Counted from the stretch's first letter, positions 17,485-26,032 are shown. The stretch: 64,000 bases of DNA from Ferdinandcohnia humi_A (GCA_047608075.1 JBLKRX010000007.1:1-64000); one strand, 5' to 3'. Notes: generated by a model from the letters alone, not told the origin. Made by a program: numbers and translations.

Positions 17485-17503
17485 TGCATATAACTCCTCA
17501 CCA

Positions 17504-17851
17504 TCATTCCCAAAAACAAACCTGCAATCGGTTATTGTCCAGATCATAGAAATCAAAAAAGTGGTTAGCCCCATCTATTTGGAGTTCACCTACGTTTACT
17601 CCTTGGCCCTTTAACTTGTGGTACGTTTCGTTAATATTTTTTGTATAAAAGATAGGATACGCTCCACGTTTATTAGTCGAAACTGTATTCCCTTCCTCAA
17701 TTGTAAAGGGTACTTCACTATTACCAATAGATAAGATTCTATACGTCTCACCCTTAAAGGAAACCTTAAATCCAAGCATATCTTCATACCATTGGCTGGC
17801 TTGTTCAACATTGCTAACGGTTACACAGATTGTATCAATTCTTTCAATCAT
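17504..17851 (-). CDS. VOC family protein (glyoxalase/bleomycin-resistance fold)
   Basis: A 115-residue vicinal-oxygen-chelate protein. The N-terminal RIDTICVTVSNVEQASQWYED and the C-terminal FFDFYDLDNNRLQVCFWE are typical of the paired beta-alpha-beta-beta-beta fold. The role may be metal-dependent lyase, dioxygenase or binding protein; it cannot be fixed here. GGGAGA lies 8 bases before the ATG. It lies 19 bp upstream of the HAD gene on the same strand, probably one transcript. Confidence 0.8.
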   Translation of the reverse strand: MIERIDTICVTVSNVEQASQWYEDMLGFKVSFKGETYRILSIGNSEVPFTIEEGNTVSTNKRGAYPIFYTKNINETYHKLKGQGVNVGELQIDGANHFFDFYDLDNNRLQVCFWE

Positions 17852-17937
17852 ATGAACATTCTCCCTTTTATTTAATTTTTGTTGCAAGAATGGCTGATGT
17901 CATTGGTGTTACATAGATTTCAGTTGCTAATAAATCC

Positions 17938-18384
17938 TCAAGGTCCGACAAAATTGTCCATATCACTTGAATATTTCTCCGGTAAGAGCTCCAGTACATT
18001 GCACTTTACCAATTCTCCATTGTAGGAAATGATTACGTCTGTTTCTTCTCCATAATCACTTATCAATTCCCTGCACATTCCATATGGTGCAACAACCCAA
18101 CAATTTTCTAAATTCTCATGGGGATGAGGATGAGCTACAGCGACAATTGTCTCAAAATCATGCTCCCCTTCCGATATCGCTTTTCCTAAAGTCATTGCTT
18201 CTCCACATACAGCAATTCGACCTACATTTGCTTCAAGATGCACTGCAGAATAGATAGATCCTGATGTTGTTCGTACAGCAGCTCCGATATGATGTCGCAC
18301 AAATTTGTAGTTTTTTTGTATGACTTCCTCTGCTGCCTTAATTAACTCAAAATCTTTACTTTCTAATGGTTATACATGCAACAT
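17938..18384 (-). pseudogene. Cytidine/blasticidin-S deaminase-like gene, broken
   Basis: A CDA-fold deaminase gene of 148 codons. The likely true start is the ATG at 18384, six bases after GGGGAT, but codon 5 is TAA (18372-18370). The frame then stays open and reads PLESKDFELIKAAEEVIQKN, normal for the N-terminus of this family. The only other start is a GTG at 18300 without a ribosome site, which would drop the first helix. The active site is also damaged: the expected CAE motif is CGE and the expected PCGMC zinc box is PYGMC, so one zinc-ligand cysteine is lost. Both facts point to a dead gene rather than a sequencing error. Confidence 0.72.
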
Positions 18385-18447
18385 ACAACTATCCCCTAAC
18401 CCTCACTCTTTGTAATATTCCGATATGCAAATTCTAGGTCATGAAAC

Positions 18448-18972
18448 TTACAATTCCTCTATAAGATTCCCGTACTTGTCAAAATACTTATACGCAAATG
18501 TGTAACTCCCATTTGATTTAGGAAGGCTAATCCAGGATACATACTTTTGGTTCTCTGGAAACTCTGCTTCAATAATGTGACCATTAACATTAAGCTCCAA
18601 TCTGGCGACATTATTATCCTCATTTGTAACGATAAGAAACTTTAGCGGCCCCCCATCTGATATATTTGGTAAATACGAAGCAAAAAACTCACCTTCGCTC
18701 TTCTCAACATGTCTCCATTCATAATCTTTTCTTGAATTTTGAACAAACTGGATATAAGCAGGGGAATTATTATATAAAAAACTTACAAAGCGGTCCTTCC
18801 CAATATCTTTAACCTCTAATAATTCGACCGTTCCCGCTTCATATCCTTCTATGGATTTAATTACTTGAATAATAGACTCCTCATCGTTCCCGTACAATTT
18901 CTCATTACTTAAAAGATAATAAACGAAACCACATACAGCTACAAGAACCAATATGAGGTATAGCTTCTTCAT
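18448..18972 (-). CDS. Membrane-anchored protein of unknown function
   Basis: A 174-residue protein with one N-terminal hydrophobic helix (about residues 3-22, LYLILVLVAVCGFVYYLL) and an extracellular domain with no recognisable family. The sequence YTFAYKYFDKYGNLIEEL at the end suggests a beta-rich domain. The ATG at 18972 follows GGAGG by 10 bases; two upstream ATGs are too close to that site. It is 25 bp downstream of a frameshifted lipoprotein gene and was probably its partner. Confidence 0.65.
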   Translation of the reverse strand: MKKLYLILVLVAVCGFVYYLLSNEKLYGNDEESIIQVIKSIEGYEAGTVELLEVKDIGKDRFVSFLYNNSPAYIQFVQNSRKDYEWRHVEKSEGEFFASYLPNISDGGPLKFLIVTNEDNNVARLELNVNGHIIEAEFPENQKYVSWISLPKSNGSYTFAYKYFDKYGNLIEEL

Positions 18973-18997
18973 TCTTATCATTCCTCCGGCCATTTAC

Positions 18998-19428
18998 TTA
19001 CTCGGTTTCCTTCACCTCTATTACAAAAACAGCAGCTGTAGCTGATTTAAAGTTCCACCTTACTCCAATATTATAAATATATGTTCCTTCTTCACTTGGG
19101 GCAGTAAAATGAAAATTTGTAAGTTCTTCTTCCTTAAAGAAACCATCTTCGTCCCACAGCTTCAGAAGTATTTTCTTTGACTTGTCTTCGTACCTTAATT
19201 TAATTTCCGAACCAGGCTGAATTCGTTTTGGTTCCAATTCGTGTAAACCGAAGGATGTAATTCGCTATCATCATCTGAGTTAACATCACTTACATATCCG
19301 ACAATACCGATACTTTCCTGACCTACGTAGGCTTCTGGTGCAAGGCCGATTTCTTCAGAACAACAGTTAGTTAGAAAGCTACACACAACAAAACCTACAA
19401 TAATAGTAAACCGCCTTATATGAAACAC
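18998..19428 (-). pseudogene. Small lipoprotein gene with a frameshift
   Basis: Two overlapping frames look like halves of one gene. The 5' part (from the GTG at 19428) has a signal sequence FTIIVGFVVCSFLTNCC with a lipobox-like LTNC, and the 3' part (ending at 18998) has a small beta-sandwich segment, EGTYIYNIGVRWNFKSATAA, common in Bacillus lipoproteins. Between about 19240 and 19265 the second frame reads ITSFGLHELEPKRIQPG, which joins smoothly to the first frame at SDDDSE. A single-base indel near 19262 explains it. Two separate overlapping genes are less likely, as the second has no ribosome site. Confidence 0.6.
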
Positions 19429-19518
19429 CCCTATAATTTCAAAAGATTACCTTTCATTTTAACAAATTCTTACAATGTCGGGTGAAGATTTGAAGATTAA
19501 TACAAACCGTGTTTTTTT

Positions 19519-19549
19519 TAAAAAAAGCTGGATGTCTGTTCTCCAACTC
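19519..19549 (-). terminator. Terminator of the SRPBCC gene
   Basis: The stem AGTTGGA / TCCAGCT (one G-T pair, 9-base loop) is followed by seven T on the minus strand, directly after the stop at 19553. Confidence 0.65.
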
Positions 19550-19552
19550 TTT

Positions 19553-19999
19553 CTAGTGTAAATCCTCTTTATAAACTATCCCATGCTCTAAGTAAACCTT
19601 TAATAGTGTAAGTGCCTCTCCCCAACCAACTGCACAGCCTATACATGCAGCCATATCTCTATTCGAAGTGGAATAACCAGTTTCATGTAGAACAACCAAC
19701 GTCCCTTCTTTATACGGTTCTAAAGTAAAAGAGACGGTACTATAACCCTCTCCAGGTGACCATTGGAATACAAATTTCTTGTTTAGAACGGACTTTAGTA
19801 TTTTCCCGCCATCTTCGACTGTGGCATTATCACTACCGTAGTTTTTCCACTTTATTAGAATTTCACCTGTACCATCTGAATGTATTTCCAATATAGTGTC
19901 ATCGGTAAACCACGCATTCCACCCATCCGCAGTTGTGAGAGCTATATATACATCTTCCTTCTTGGCTTTTATATAGGTCTTATGTTTGATTTCAAGCAC
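19553..19999 (-). CDS. SRPBCC (AHSA1-like) domain protein
   Basis: A 148-residue START/Bet v 1-like domain protein of the AHSA1 type. The hallmarks are the N-terminal EDVYIALTTADGWNAWFTDD, the central strand GKILKSVLNKKFVFQWSPG and the C-terminal helix GWGEALTLLKVYLEHG. Such proteins bind hydrophobic ligands; function unknown. The start is a GTG with AGAGG 8 bases upstream. A second, divergent member is encoded at 27643-28089. Confidence 0.85.
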   Translation of the reverse strand: MLEIKHKTYIKAKKEDVYIALTTADGWNAWFTDDTILEIHSDGTGEILIKWKNYGSDNATVEDGGKILKSVLNKKFVFQWSPGEGYSTVSFTLEPYKEGTLVVLHETGYSTSNRDMAACIGCAVGWGEALTLLKVYLEHGIVYKEDLH

Positions 20000-20035
20000 A
20001 TCGTTAGCCTCTCTTTGTTCGTTAGATTGGTAAAA

Positions 20036-20599
20036 CTATGACTTATACTCTAGGTGCTTATGCTCAAATATATTTTCATTAGAGTTTCGCACCAATATAA
20101 AATTGCTTACATTATCGAGCCCATGCAAATTACAGTTATGGTGAGCAATAATCTGTTCGGCAGATAGCACTTTGTTATCGGTTGTTGAATGTCCATCAGC
20201 TACCAAGGTGACATCATACCCGAGAACAGTTGCACTTCTTGAAGTGGTATCCACACAATACTCCGTTTTACAACCAATGACAACAAGGTGTGCAATACCT
20301 AGTTCTGTTAATGCCTCTTGCAGGTTTGTCATATAAAACGCATTTGTTGCCTTCTTCTTAAAAAGAAGATCCGTTGCTAATGGTGCTAACATTGGATGAA
20401 TTTCTTGCTCTTTTAGATTATCTTCACCAACATCTAAATCTTGGAAATAGATGACAGGAATATCTAATTCTCTAGCATTTCTAATGACAGTTTGCATAAC
20501 TTCTAGGACCTTATCTTTCTCATATACAGGGCCAATGGATGGTCCCTCAAGTAACCCTACTTGGGCATCAATTACCAACAAGGCCGTTTTCGACATCAT
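20036..20599 (-). CDS. Isochorismatase-like cysteine hydrolase
   Basis: A 187-residue cysteine hydrolase. The triad is visible: Asp in LLVIDAQVG, Lys in FKKKATNAF and Cys in CKTEYCVDTTSRSA. It is the paralog of the enzyme at 10152-10685, sharing TNLQEAL, DGH(S/T)T and QxIxHHNxNL. The first of two adjacent ATGs (20599) lies behind GGGGGAAC; the open frame extends 21 codons further without a ribosome site. Substrate unknown. Confidence 0.85.
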   Translation of the reverse strand: MMSKTALLVIDAQVGLLEGPSIGPVYEKDKVLEVMQTVIRNARELDIPVIYFQDLDVGEDNLKEQEIHPMLAPLATDLLFKKKATNAFYMTNLQEALTELGIAHLVVIGCKTEYCVDTTSRSATVLGYDVTLVADGHSTTDNKVLSAEQIIAHHNCNLHGLDNVSNFILVRNSNENIFEHKHLEYKS

Positions 20600-20776
20600 T
20601 TTGTTCCCCCTTAGGAAAAGGCGATCTGACAAATATAAGATATTATCAAATTCGCTTATCATTACCTAAAACCTTCTAGAAATAATTATTATTTTTCTCC
20701 AGTATCTCCCTACTCAGCTCACATTTCACTGTTGACTAAGGTTGATTCTCGACTTCATCCCCCTTTTAACTGTCAT

Positions 20777-21208
20777 TCATTCTAAACCCTTCGCAAACCC
20801 AATACTCTTATCTTCATATCCCATCTTCCGATAAAATGCATGTGCATCTCTTCTCTCTGGCCGATCTCCGCTATTAAGTCCAATTCCTGTTGCTCCTACA
20901 CGTCTAGCCCAATTCTCCGCTTCATTAAGTAGCCTTTTTCCTATTCCTTTATTCCGATAGGTAGAATCAACAACAAAAGCTACAATACGAGCATATGAAC
21001 CATCCAACTCATAATAATAACCTTTCAGTAGTCCGAGCACTCCAACCACATTCCCATCATATAAGGCTACTAATGTATGATAATCACTATTTGATTCCAT
21101 ATTCGCAAACCTTTGCTTCATTTGTTCAACTGAAGTTGGATACCCGAGTTGGGTCATTAGTTCTGCTAACCGATCAACATCCTTCATTTCTGCTTTTCTA
21201 ATTTCCAT
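20777..21208 (-). CDS. GNAT family N-acetyltransferase
   Basis: A 143-residue GNAT acetyltransferase with a complete acetyl-CoA motif, VDSTYRNKGIGKRLLNEAE (RNKGIG at about 92-97), and the C-terminal HAFYRKMGYEDKS. The N-terminal IRKAEMKDVDRLAELMTQLGYP is typical of small-amine acetyltransferases of this group. GAGGGAGAAGGG lies before the ATG. It is a single gene. Confidence 0.85.
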   Translation of the reverse strand: MEIRKAEMKDVDRLAELMTQLGYPTSVEQMKQRFANMESNSDYHTLVALYDGNVVGVLGLLKGYYYELDGSYARIVAFVVDSTYRNKGIGKRLLNEAENWARRVGATGIGLNSGDRPERRDAHAFYRKMGYEDKSIGFAKGLE

Positions 21209-21294
21209 AATCCCTTCTCCCTCTACATAAAATCTTATAAAAGCAGCAAAAAATGTTCACACTAAAACATGATACTTATTCAGGAGGAACATAT

Positions 21295-21489
21295 ATGAAA
21301 CAAAAAACGAATCAAAACAAGACTACTTCTATTAAAAATCAATTTAACCAAGATGATACATACGGAGTCTTTAAACTGGAAATGGAAGTGGACACCGATG
21401 TTAATGAAGACTCCAATCGAGAAAGTTTACTTGATGATTCTGTGGACGCCTTCCTAGACACCTACAAAAATGGCAACAAATTAGAATAA
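21295..21489 (+). CDS. Small acidic protein of unknown function
   Basis: A 64-residue hydrophilic protein with a basic N-terminus (MKQKTNQNKTTS) and an acidic C-terminal half (VDTDVNEDSNRESLLDDSVD). No family is recognised; the composition suggests a disordered or partner-binding protein. An AGGAGG lies 6 bases before the ATG at 21295, and a good hairpin follows the stop, so it is likely expressed. Confidence 0.6.
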   Translation: MKQKTNQNKTTSIKNQFNQDDTYGVFKLEMEVDTDVNEDSNRESLLDDSVDAFLDTYKNGNKLE

Positions 21490-21497
21490 AAACATCG

Positions 21498-21533
21498 TAG
21501 GTGCCGACTCCTCAAAAGAGTTCTGCACCTTAC
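21498..21533. terminator. Terminator between convergent genes
   Basis: A hairpin with GTAGGTGC / GCACCTTAC and inner GACTC / GAGTT pairs lies just after the stop of the small acidic gene (+) and just before the stop of the kinase gene (-). The plus strand continues TACCTTTTCT. Confidence 0.65.
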
Positions 21534-21538
21534 CTTTT

Positions 21539-22432
21539 CTATAAATAAATCGAAAAATCTGTAACACCAGCATATGGAATATCATTAGTAATGTTTTCTT
21601 TTAGGCTGTTAATAGTGTACTCCTGCCACTCTTCCAAATTAGCCATATCCCACTTTTCTAAAAATAGTCGAAAAAGAAATATCTCTCTTAGTTTGAGAAA
21701 AATAGGAATTTGTTTAATGATGTCTTCGTGAAGCAGATTCTCCTCTATATAGCCTTTAAAGAAATTCCCCATAAAGGTATGACAAAAATGATCAGATTCA
21801 CCATTGAATGAGCTGTCTTGCCAAAAGGCATGATAAAACATGACAGCAATGTCTTGGGCGTACCAATTATAAGCACATTCATCAAAATCAATTGTGACCA
21901 GTTCCCCTTGTTTAGTAAGTATTAGATTCCCTTGATGAAAGTCATTATGTATGAGTCCAAAAGTGTCCTGGCTACTATTATATGAAACTAGCTTTGCCAT
22001 CAGACGATCATATTTTTCTTGTACCAAGGATTCTAAACAATTCCGGATCATATATACATCTTGATTATCTATTGTCCAAATAGGTCGGTGCATTTCAGCC
22101 GTTTCAAACTCCTTGGACAATGCATGTATTTTTCCTATGATTCTACCAAACTGCTTAAAGGTTTGAGGGTTCCAGTGAGCTGAATTTGTAACATCTATTT
22201 GTTCTCCCTTGATAAACTCAAAATAAGTCCGAACTCGCCCACCTTCACTTTCAAGAGCCATCTCAGGCTTCGGTAGAGCAACGCCTCTCTCATATAAAAA
22301 CTTCATCCACGCTAGTTCTTGAGAGACCATATCTCTTGATTTCCTACTCTCGGATATTCGAACGATCTTTTTCTCTCCTTCAAGAACATATACTTCATTA
22401 TGAAAGCCGCCATTTAATCTAATTCGAGTCAT
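21539..22432 (-). CDS. Aminoglycoside phosphotransferase-like kinase
   Basis: A 297-residue kinase of the APH fold. The catalytic loop is IHNDFHQGNLIL (H-N-D-x5-N form) and the metal motif is TIDFDECAYNWYAQDIA. The N-terminal lobe has KKIVRIS. This version with DFD is typical of homoserine-kinase-like/stress-kinase members rather than antibiotic-resistance enzymes; the substrate is not known. GGAG lies 7 bases before the ATG. Confidence 0.8.
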   Translation of the reverse strand: MTRIRLNGGFHNEVYVLEGEKKIVRISESRKSRDMVSQELAWMKFLYERGVALPKPEMALESEGGRVRTYFEFIKGEQIDVTNSAHWNPQTFKQFGRIIGKIHALSKEFETAEMHRPIWTIDNQDVYMIRNCLESLVQEKYDRLMAKLVSYNSSQDTFGLIHNDFHQGNLILTKQGELVTIDFDECAYNWYAQDIAVMFYHAFWQDSSFNGESDHFCHTFMGNFFKGYIEENLLHEDIIKQIPIFLKLREIFLFRLFLEKWDMANLEEWQEYTINSLKENITNDIPYAGVTDFSIYL

Positions 22433-22517
22433 GTGTATCTCCTCAACCGTTTCATTTATTATTTATTTTTAATTTCATAGTTTTGTTACCCATTACATAA
22501 CTAACTTACTTTTTGTG

Positions 22518-22745
22518 CTATAGGTCTTTCTTAAAATCACTTTTCGAGAAAATTCGTTTTGTTACTTTTTGAGCGCAAATGACCGCTACTGGCATCAAGA
22601 CAAAAAAAGTAAGTCCTAAGGCAACGATATTATGAAGTCCATGAACCCCTAAAGGAAGTATCGACCAAATAAATTGCAATCCTTTAAAAAAGATATAGAA
22701 AAATAGAACAAACAAAATTAGAAACAGGACTTTGCTTTTGTTCAC
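22518..22745 (-). CDS. Small membrane protein, two TM helices
   Basis: A 75-residue protein with two membrane helices (about 5-27 and 38-58) and a basic C-terminal tail (QKVTKRIFSKSDFKK). No family recognised. The GTG at 22745 is 9 bases behind AGGAG and gives the most compact gene. It lies between the kinase and the GyrI-like genes on the same strand. Confidence 0.55.
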   Translation of the reverse strand: MNKSKVLFLILFVLFFYIFFKGLQFIWSILPLGVHGLHNIVALGLTFFVLMPVAVICAQKVTKRIFSKSDFKKDL

Positions 22746-22837
22746 GATTACCAGCTCCTTGTATACAATCTCCAAAAAGCGCTTTTTACTAATTTTACCA
22801 CAAAGCGTTTGTAAAAAAAGTAAAATACTGAGCCTTC

Positions 22838-23434
22838 CTATCTAACAATCTCTGCTCTTACAATGGTTTGTAGCTTCTCAGGTGGATTACAAAATGGTGC
22901 ATTGATATAGATTTCTCGAATATAATTTGCTATCTGAAATCCTTGATCGTCACAGAATCTTTTAAGTAGATCAATCGTTTCCTCAATTTGAGTATAGGGT
23001 CCAACATGAAGAGTTTGAACACAAGTATTTTGTTTCCATTTTTCTAATCTGAGAGGCACACGGACACTTCTCTTCCTCTGCTCTAGCTCATGTATGGCAG
23101 CTGTAAACATTTCTTGTGTAATAATATCAGGCACCTGCATCATCGCATTCCAAGAGTAGCTCATCATGCTTTCACCTTCATTCCTCGTCCAAATGACCTC
23201 TAATGGCATTAATGTAAATTTGTACTCAAGTTCATTCTTGGTCATATCCTTTAAGCGGTTCGTGACTCTACTAATTGACCACAATGGGTCCCCATCATGC
23301 ATTTCATACACGTTTTTTGGTCCTGTACCTTCTGTAACAATGTATTGGAGTTCTGGAACCTCAATTACTTCGATAACATTTGGTTTCACTTTATATATGT
23401 TCTTATGTATTTTTCGGTGGTCCTGTACTTTCAA
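22838..23434 (-). CDS. GyrI-like small-molecule-binding domain protein
   Basis: A 198-residue stand-alone GyrI-like (SOUL/BmrR effector-type) domain protein. The two-fold pattern is visible: VIEVPELQYIVTEGTGPK at the N-terminus and TLHVGPYTQIEETIDLLKRF in the second half, ending REIYINAPFCNPPEKLQTIVR. It lacks a DNA-binding domain, so it may bind or modify a drug-like ligand. The start is a TTG 8 bases behind GAGGTG. The segment between the repeats resembles the TrpF/YwqN-type variants of this family only weakly. Confidence 0.75.
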   Translation of the reverse strand: MKVQDHRKIHKNIYKVKPNVIEVIEVPELQYIVTEGTGPKNVYEMHDGDPLWSISRVTNRLKDMTKNELEYKFTLMPLEVIWTRNEGESMMSYSWNAMMQVPDIITQEMFTAAIHELEQRKRSVRVPLRLEKWKQNTCVQTLHVGPYTQIEETIDLLKRFCDDQGFQIANYIREIYINAPFCNPPEKLQTIVRAEIVR

Positions 23435-23610
23435 AATACCATCACCTCAATATATATTCATTTTCAAAACCACTATTTGGAATCTATGTATTGGTATTCG
23501 TTTTAACCCCTTCAAATACCTTTTTAGCTATTCATTATTTTTTAATAAACATTTTTCAAATCTGTTTATCAAAGACACAAATAAATAATTGGTTCGTTTA
23601 AAAAGTAACA

Positions 23611-23639
23611 TTGACAACTAACAAACTTTATTTTATTAT
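23611..23639 (+). promoter_or_regulatory. Sigma-A promoter of the DUF2087/GIY-YIG operon
   Basis: TTGACA (23611-23616), a 17-bp spacer and TATTAT (23634-23639), nearly the sigma-A consensus, lie about 70 bp upstream of the DUF2087 start. Confidence 0.7.
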
Positions 23640-23709
23640 GTTTACTAATAAACAAACATTTTGATGATTCGTTTGACGTATAATCAAAAATAGACTGGAA
23701 GTGTTAGAA

Positions 23710-24465
23710 ATGGAAAATAGTACGTTGTTTTGGAATGCCTCACTTTCTGAACTCAAACATGGATATGTTCAGGACAAAGACTCATATATTTGCCTCCTTT
23801 GCGGAGAAAAAGTAGAAAAGGGTATTATTTATCCTCATGAGGATGTCCTTTTTGAAGCAGAACGCTATATGCGAGTTCATATTGAAAATACACATAAATC
23901 AGTTTTTGAGTACTTAATTGGCATGGATAAAAAACTTACTGGTCTTACGGACCATCAAAATAGTCTTCTTCGTCTTTTTTATCAAGGATTGAACGATACT
24001 GAAGTACAAAATGAACTAGGAATCGGAAGTACTTCCACCATTCGTCATCACCGTTTTGTTCTTAAGGAAAAAGAAAGGCAAGCAAAAGTTTTCTTAGCCA
24101 TGATGGAGTTACTAAAGGAAAAGGATCAATATGCACCTGCATTTGTACCCGTTCACAAGACTGCAAAAATGGTGGATGATCGTTATAACATAACTCAAGA
24201 AGAACAAGAGGAAATCAGTAAGAAGTATTTTTCAGCTGGAACACAAAAGTCGTTACGTAAATTTCCTTCGAAAGAAAAACAAAGACTAGTCGTATTACGT
24301 GAAATTGCTAAGCAATTAAAGGTTGAACACTTTTATAAGGAGAAAGAATTAAATGAAGTACTAAAAGAAATATATGAAGATTATGTCATGATCCGAAGAT
24401 ATTTAATAGAATATGGTTTTATAGATCGAAAACCTGACGGTAGCCAATATTGGGTAAAAAAATAA
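23710..24465 (+). CDS. DUF2087 protein with central HTH
   Basis: A 251-residue likely transcription regulator. The N-terminal part has CLLC and HIENTH, a possible zinc-binding pair set (about residues 28-65). The middle resembles a LuxR-type HTH (LTDHQNSLLRLFYQGLNDTEVQNELGI, about 77-103). The C-terminus is a DUF2087 domain (LRKFPSKEKQRLVVLREIAK through YVMIRRYLIEYGFIDRKPDG). The ATG at 23710 has GGAAG 8 bases upstream; a GTG three codons earlier overlaps that site. It is 24 bp upstream of a GIY-YIG gene, a pairing that suggests a joint function, not known to me. Confidence 0.8.
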   Translation: MENSTLFWNASLSELKHGYVQDKDSYICLLCGEKVEKGIIYPHEDVLFEAERYMRVHIENTHKSVFEYLIGMDKKLTGLTDHQNSLLRLFYQGLNDTEVQNELGIGSTSTIRHHRFVLKEKERQAKVFLAMMELLKEKDQYAPAFVPVHKTAKMVDDRYNITQEEQEEISKKYFSAGTQKSLRKFPSKEKQRLVVLREIAKQLKVEHFYKEKELNEVLKEIYEDYVMIRRYLIEYGFIDRKPDGSQYWVKK

Positions 24466-24489
24466 ATGTAATAAGGAAGGTAAAAGGAA

Positions 24490-24846
24490 ATGGATCGCAA
24501 AGAAGAACTAAAGCAACAATACAAAGAAATAGAGATTGAAGCTGGAGTTTATCAAATAAAAAATAATAAAAATCAAAAAATTTTCATTGGAAGTACTAGA
24601 AACCTAAAGACGTTAAATGGTGTAAAATTCACACTGGAGACAGGTACTAGCTATAACAAAGAGCTACAAAAGGACTGGAATCATTATGGTAAAGATGCTT
24701 TTACCTTTGAGATTCTGGACATCCTTAAAAAGAAGGATGACCCTTATTTTAACCAAAAGGAAGCTCTTGCAGAACTAGAACAAAAGTGGTTAGATCAACT
24801 ACAACCGTATGGTGAACGTGGATACAACTCTAAGAAAGGAAATTAA
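24490..24846 (+). CDS. GIY-YIG domain protein
   Basis: A 118-residue protein with a GIY-YIG-like nuclease fold. The two signature strands read AGVYQIKN and KIFIGSTRNL (the YIG is FIG here), followed by the R of TRN and a distal E (KEALAELEQKW) in the expected places. It is close to the small stand-alone GIY-YIG proteins of Firmicutes, for which activity is mostly unproven. AAGGAAGG precedes the ATG. It shares a promoter with the DUF2087 gene and ends in a strong terminator. Confidence 0.78.
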   Translation: MDRKEELKQQYKEIEIEAGVYQIKNNKNQKIFIGSTRNLKTLNGVKFTLETGTSYNKELQKDWNHYGKDAFTFEILDILKKKDDPYFNQKEALAELEQKWLDQLQPYGERGYNSKKGN

Positions 24847-24863
24847 TATCATTGTATCAGGGA

Positions 24864-24898
24864 AGGCTATTTGTCTTAGCGGTCAAATAGCTTTTTTC
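24864..24898 (+). terminator. Rho-independent terminator
   Basis: The stem GCTATTTG / CAAATAGC (24866-24873 with 24884-24891), a 10-base loop and six T end the DUF2087/GIY-YIG transcript. Confidence 0.85.
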
Positions 24899-25007
24899 GA
24901 ATCATAAGCAGTTCCCGTGTTCTTACAATGCCATTATTATAAACATGATTTAATTTGGATACACTTTATATTTAGGTACTTTTTTTATAAATAAAGGAGA
25001 AAGTGAT

Positions 25008-25433
25008 ATGCCAATAAATGTAATACCATATTTAGTGATGGATGGTAACGCAAAAGAAGCAATTGATTTTTACAAAGAGGTGTTTAATGCCGACGTGTTA
25101 GGGATTATTACCTTTGGTGAAATGCCACCGAATCCTGATTTCCCAATGCCAGAAGAGGAGAAAAATCGCGTCTCACATGCAACCATAAAAATCGGTGATT
25201 CAGTGCTTATGTTTTCTGATACATTCCCTGGACAAGCTCATCAAAAAGGAAATCAAGTCACAATCTGTATAACGCTTGAGGATCCAGAAGAAGCCATATC
25301 CTATTTTGAACCCTTGCAAAAAGATGGCCAAGTGGGAATGCCACTTCAAAAGACAGATTTCAGTCCGGCATATGGGATTGTAACCGATAAATTTGATGTT
25401 ACATTTCAAATTTACACAGAAAGTCAGCACTAA
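25008..25433 (+). CDS. VOC family protein (PhnB-like)
   Basis: A 141-residue VOC-fold protein of the PhnB/YjdN-like group. Typical stretches are INVIPYLVMDGNAKEAIDFY at the start, HATIKIGDSVLMFSDTFPG in the middle and DFSPAYGIVTDKFDVTFQIY at the end. These proteins have no agreed reaction despite older methyltransferase annotations. GGAGAAAGTGAT precedes the ATG. It is a single gene. Confidence 0.85.
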   Translation: MPINVIPYLVMDGNAKEAIDFYKEVFNADVLGIITFGEMPPNPDFPMPEEEKNRVSHATIKIGDSVLMFSDTFPGQAHQKGNQVTICITLEDPEEAISYFEPLQKDGQVGMPLQKTDFSPAYGIVTDKFDVTFQIYTESQH

Positions 25434-25492
25434 TTAAGAAGAGAGATATTATAGTCACTTAAAAATGTCACAATAATCCCATCCTGATAAGG

Positions 25493-25528
25493 TGGCAGTA
25501 ATAAAAATTCATTTATTTATTACTGCCA
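25493..25528. terminator. Hairpin between convergent genes
   Basis: A 13-bp perfect stem (TGGCAGTAATAAA / TTTATTACTGCCA) lies between the PhnB-like gene (+) and the TrmO-like gene (-). There is no long U-run, so it may be a weak or bidirectional terminator. Confidence 0.5.
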
Positions 25529-25581
25529 TTATATCGTAGTAATTGATTTGGAAATCCCCTATAGGATCTACCCCTCACTTC

Positions 25582-26032
25582 CTAAAAGTAATCTTGCATC
25601 AACTCATTCATCCAGTTTGGAACTTTAACATCAACTCTCACATCAAATTCATATATATATGGCTTAATATCTAAAACAATTGTCCCGTCATTTGCATCTA
25701 ACCCTCTTACCTTAATCAAATCCCCTTCTATCGATACTATTTTTACAGTAGAGAGCCCAATTCGGTTCGGTCGATATTTCGTCCTCTGTGCAAAACACCC
25801 TATCTCCGCTAAATCTACTAATCCTCTTGGTTTCCTTTTCCAGCCTTCATTTGTATCTTTATAACCATCCATATAAAAAAACACAAGTACATGAGAATAA
25901 TCATTTAGGCCGGAAAGGCCGTCTATATATAGTGGGTTTATCTGTATTTCTGATTCCACTTTGCCCCAATTTGAACATACTTTATCTTTTATTGGGGATA
26001 TTACTTCCAATTGGAACCATGCTAATTTCCAT
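25582..26032 (-). pseudogene. TrmO-like tRNA methyltransferase gene with N-terminal frameshift
   Basis: The body (142 codons) matches the TrmO/TsaA family, which uses S-adenosylmethionine to methylate t6A37 of tRNA-Thr: FFYMDGYKDTNEGWKRKPRG, CFAQRTKYRPNRIGLSTVKI and LDANDGTIVLDIKPY. It has no usable start in frame. In another frame an AGGAGG and ATG (26032) read MEISMVPIG, exactly the family's N-terminus (P-I-G), and then run out of frame; the body resumes as VISPIKDKV. A net loss of two bases (or gain of one) at about 26004-26010 explains this. The TTG at 26010 has no ribosome site. Sequencing error cannot be excluded. Confidence 0.72.

Noticed and set aside
10152..20599. Recent duplication of the cysteine hydrolase genes
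   Set aside because: The two proteins share motifs only and are too different for a recent copy event.
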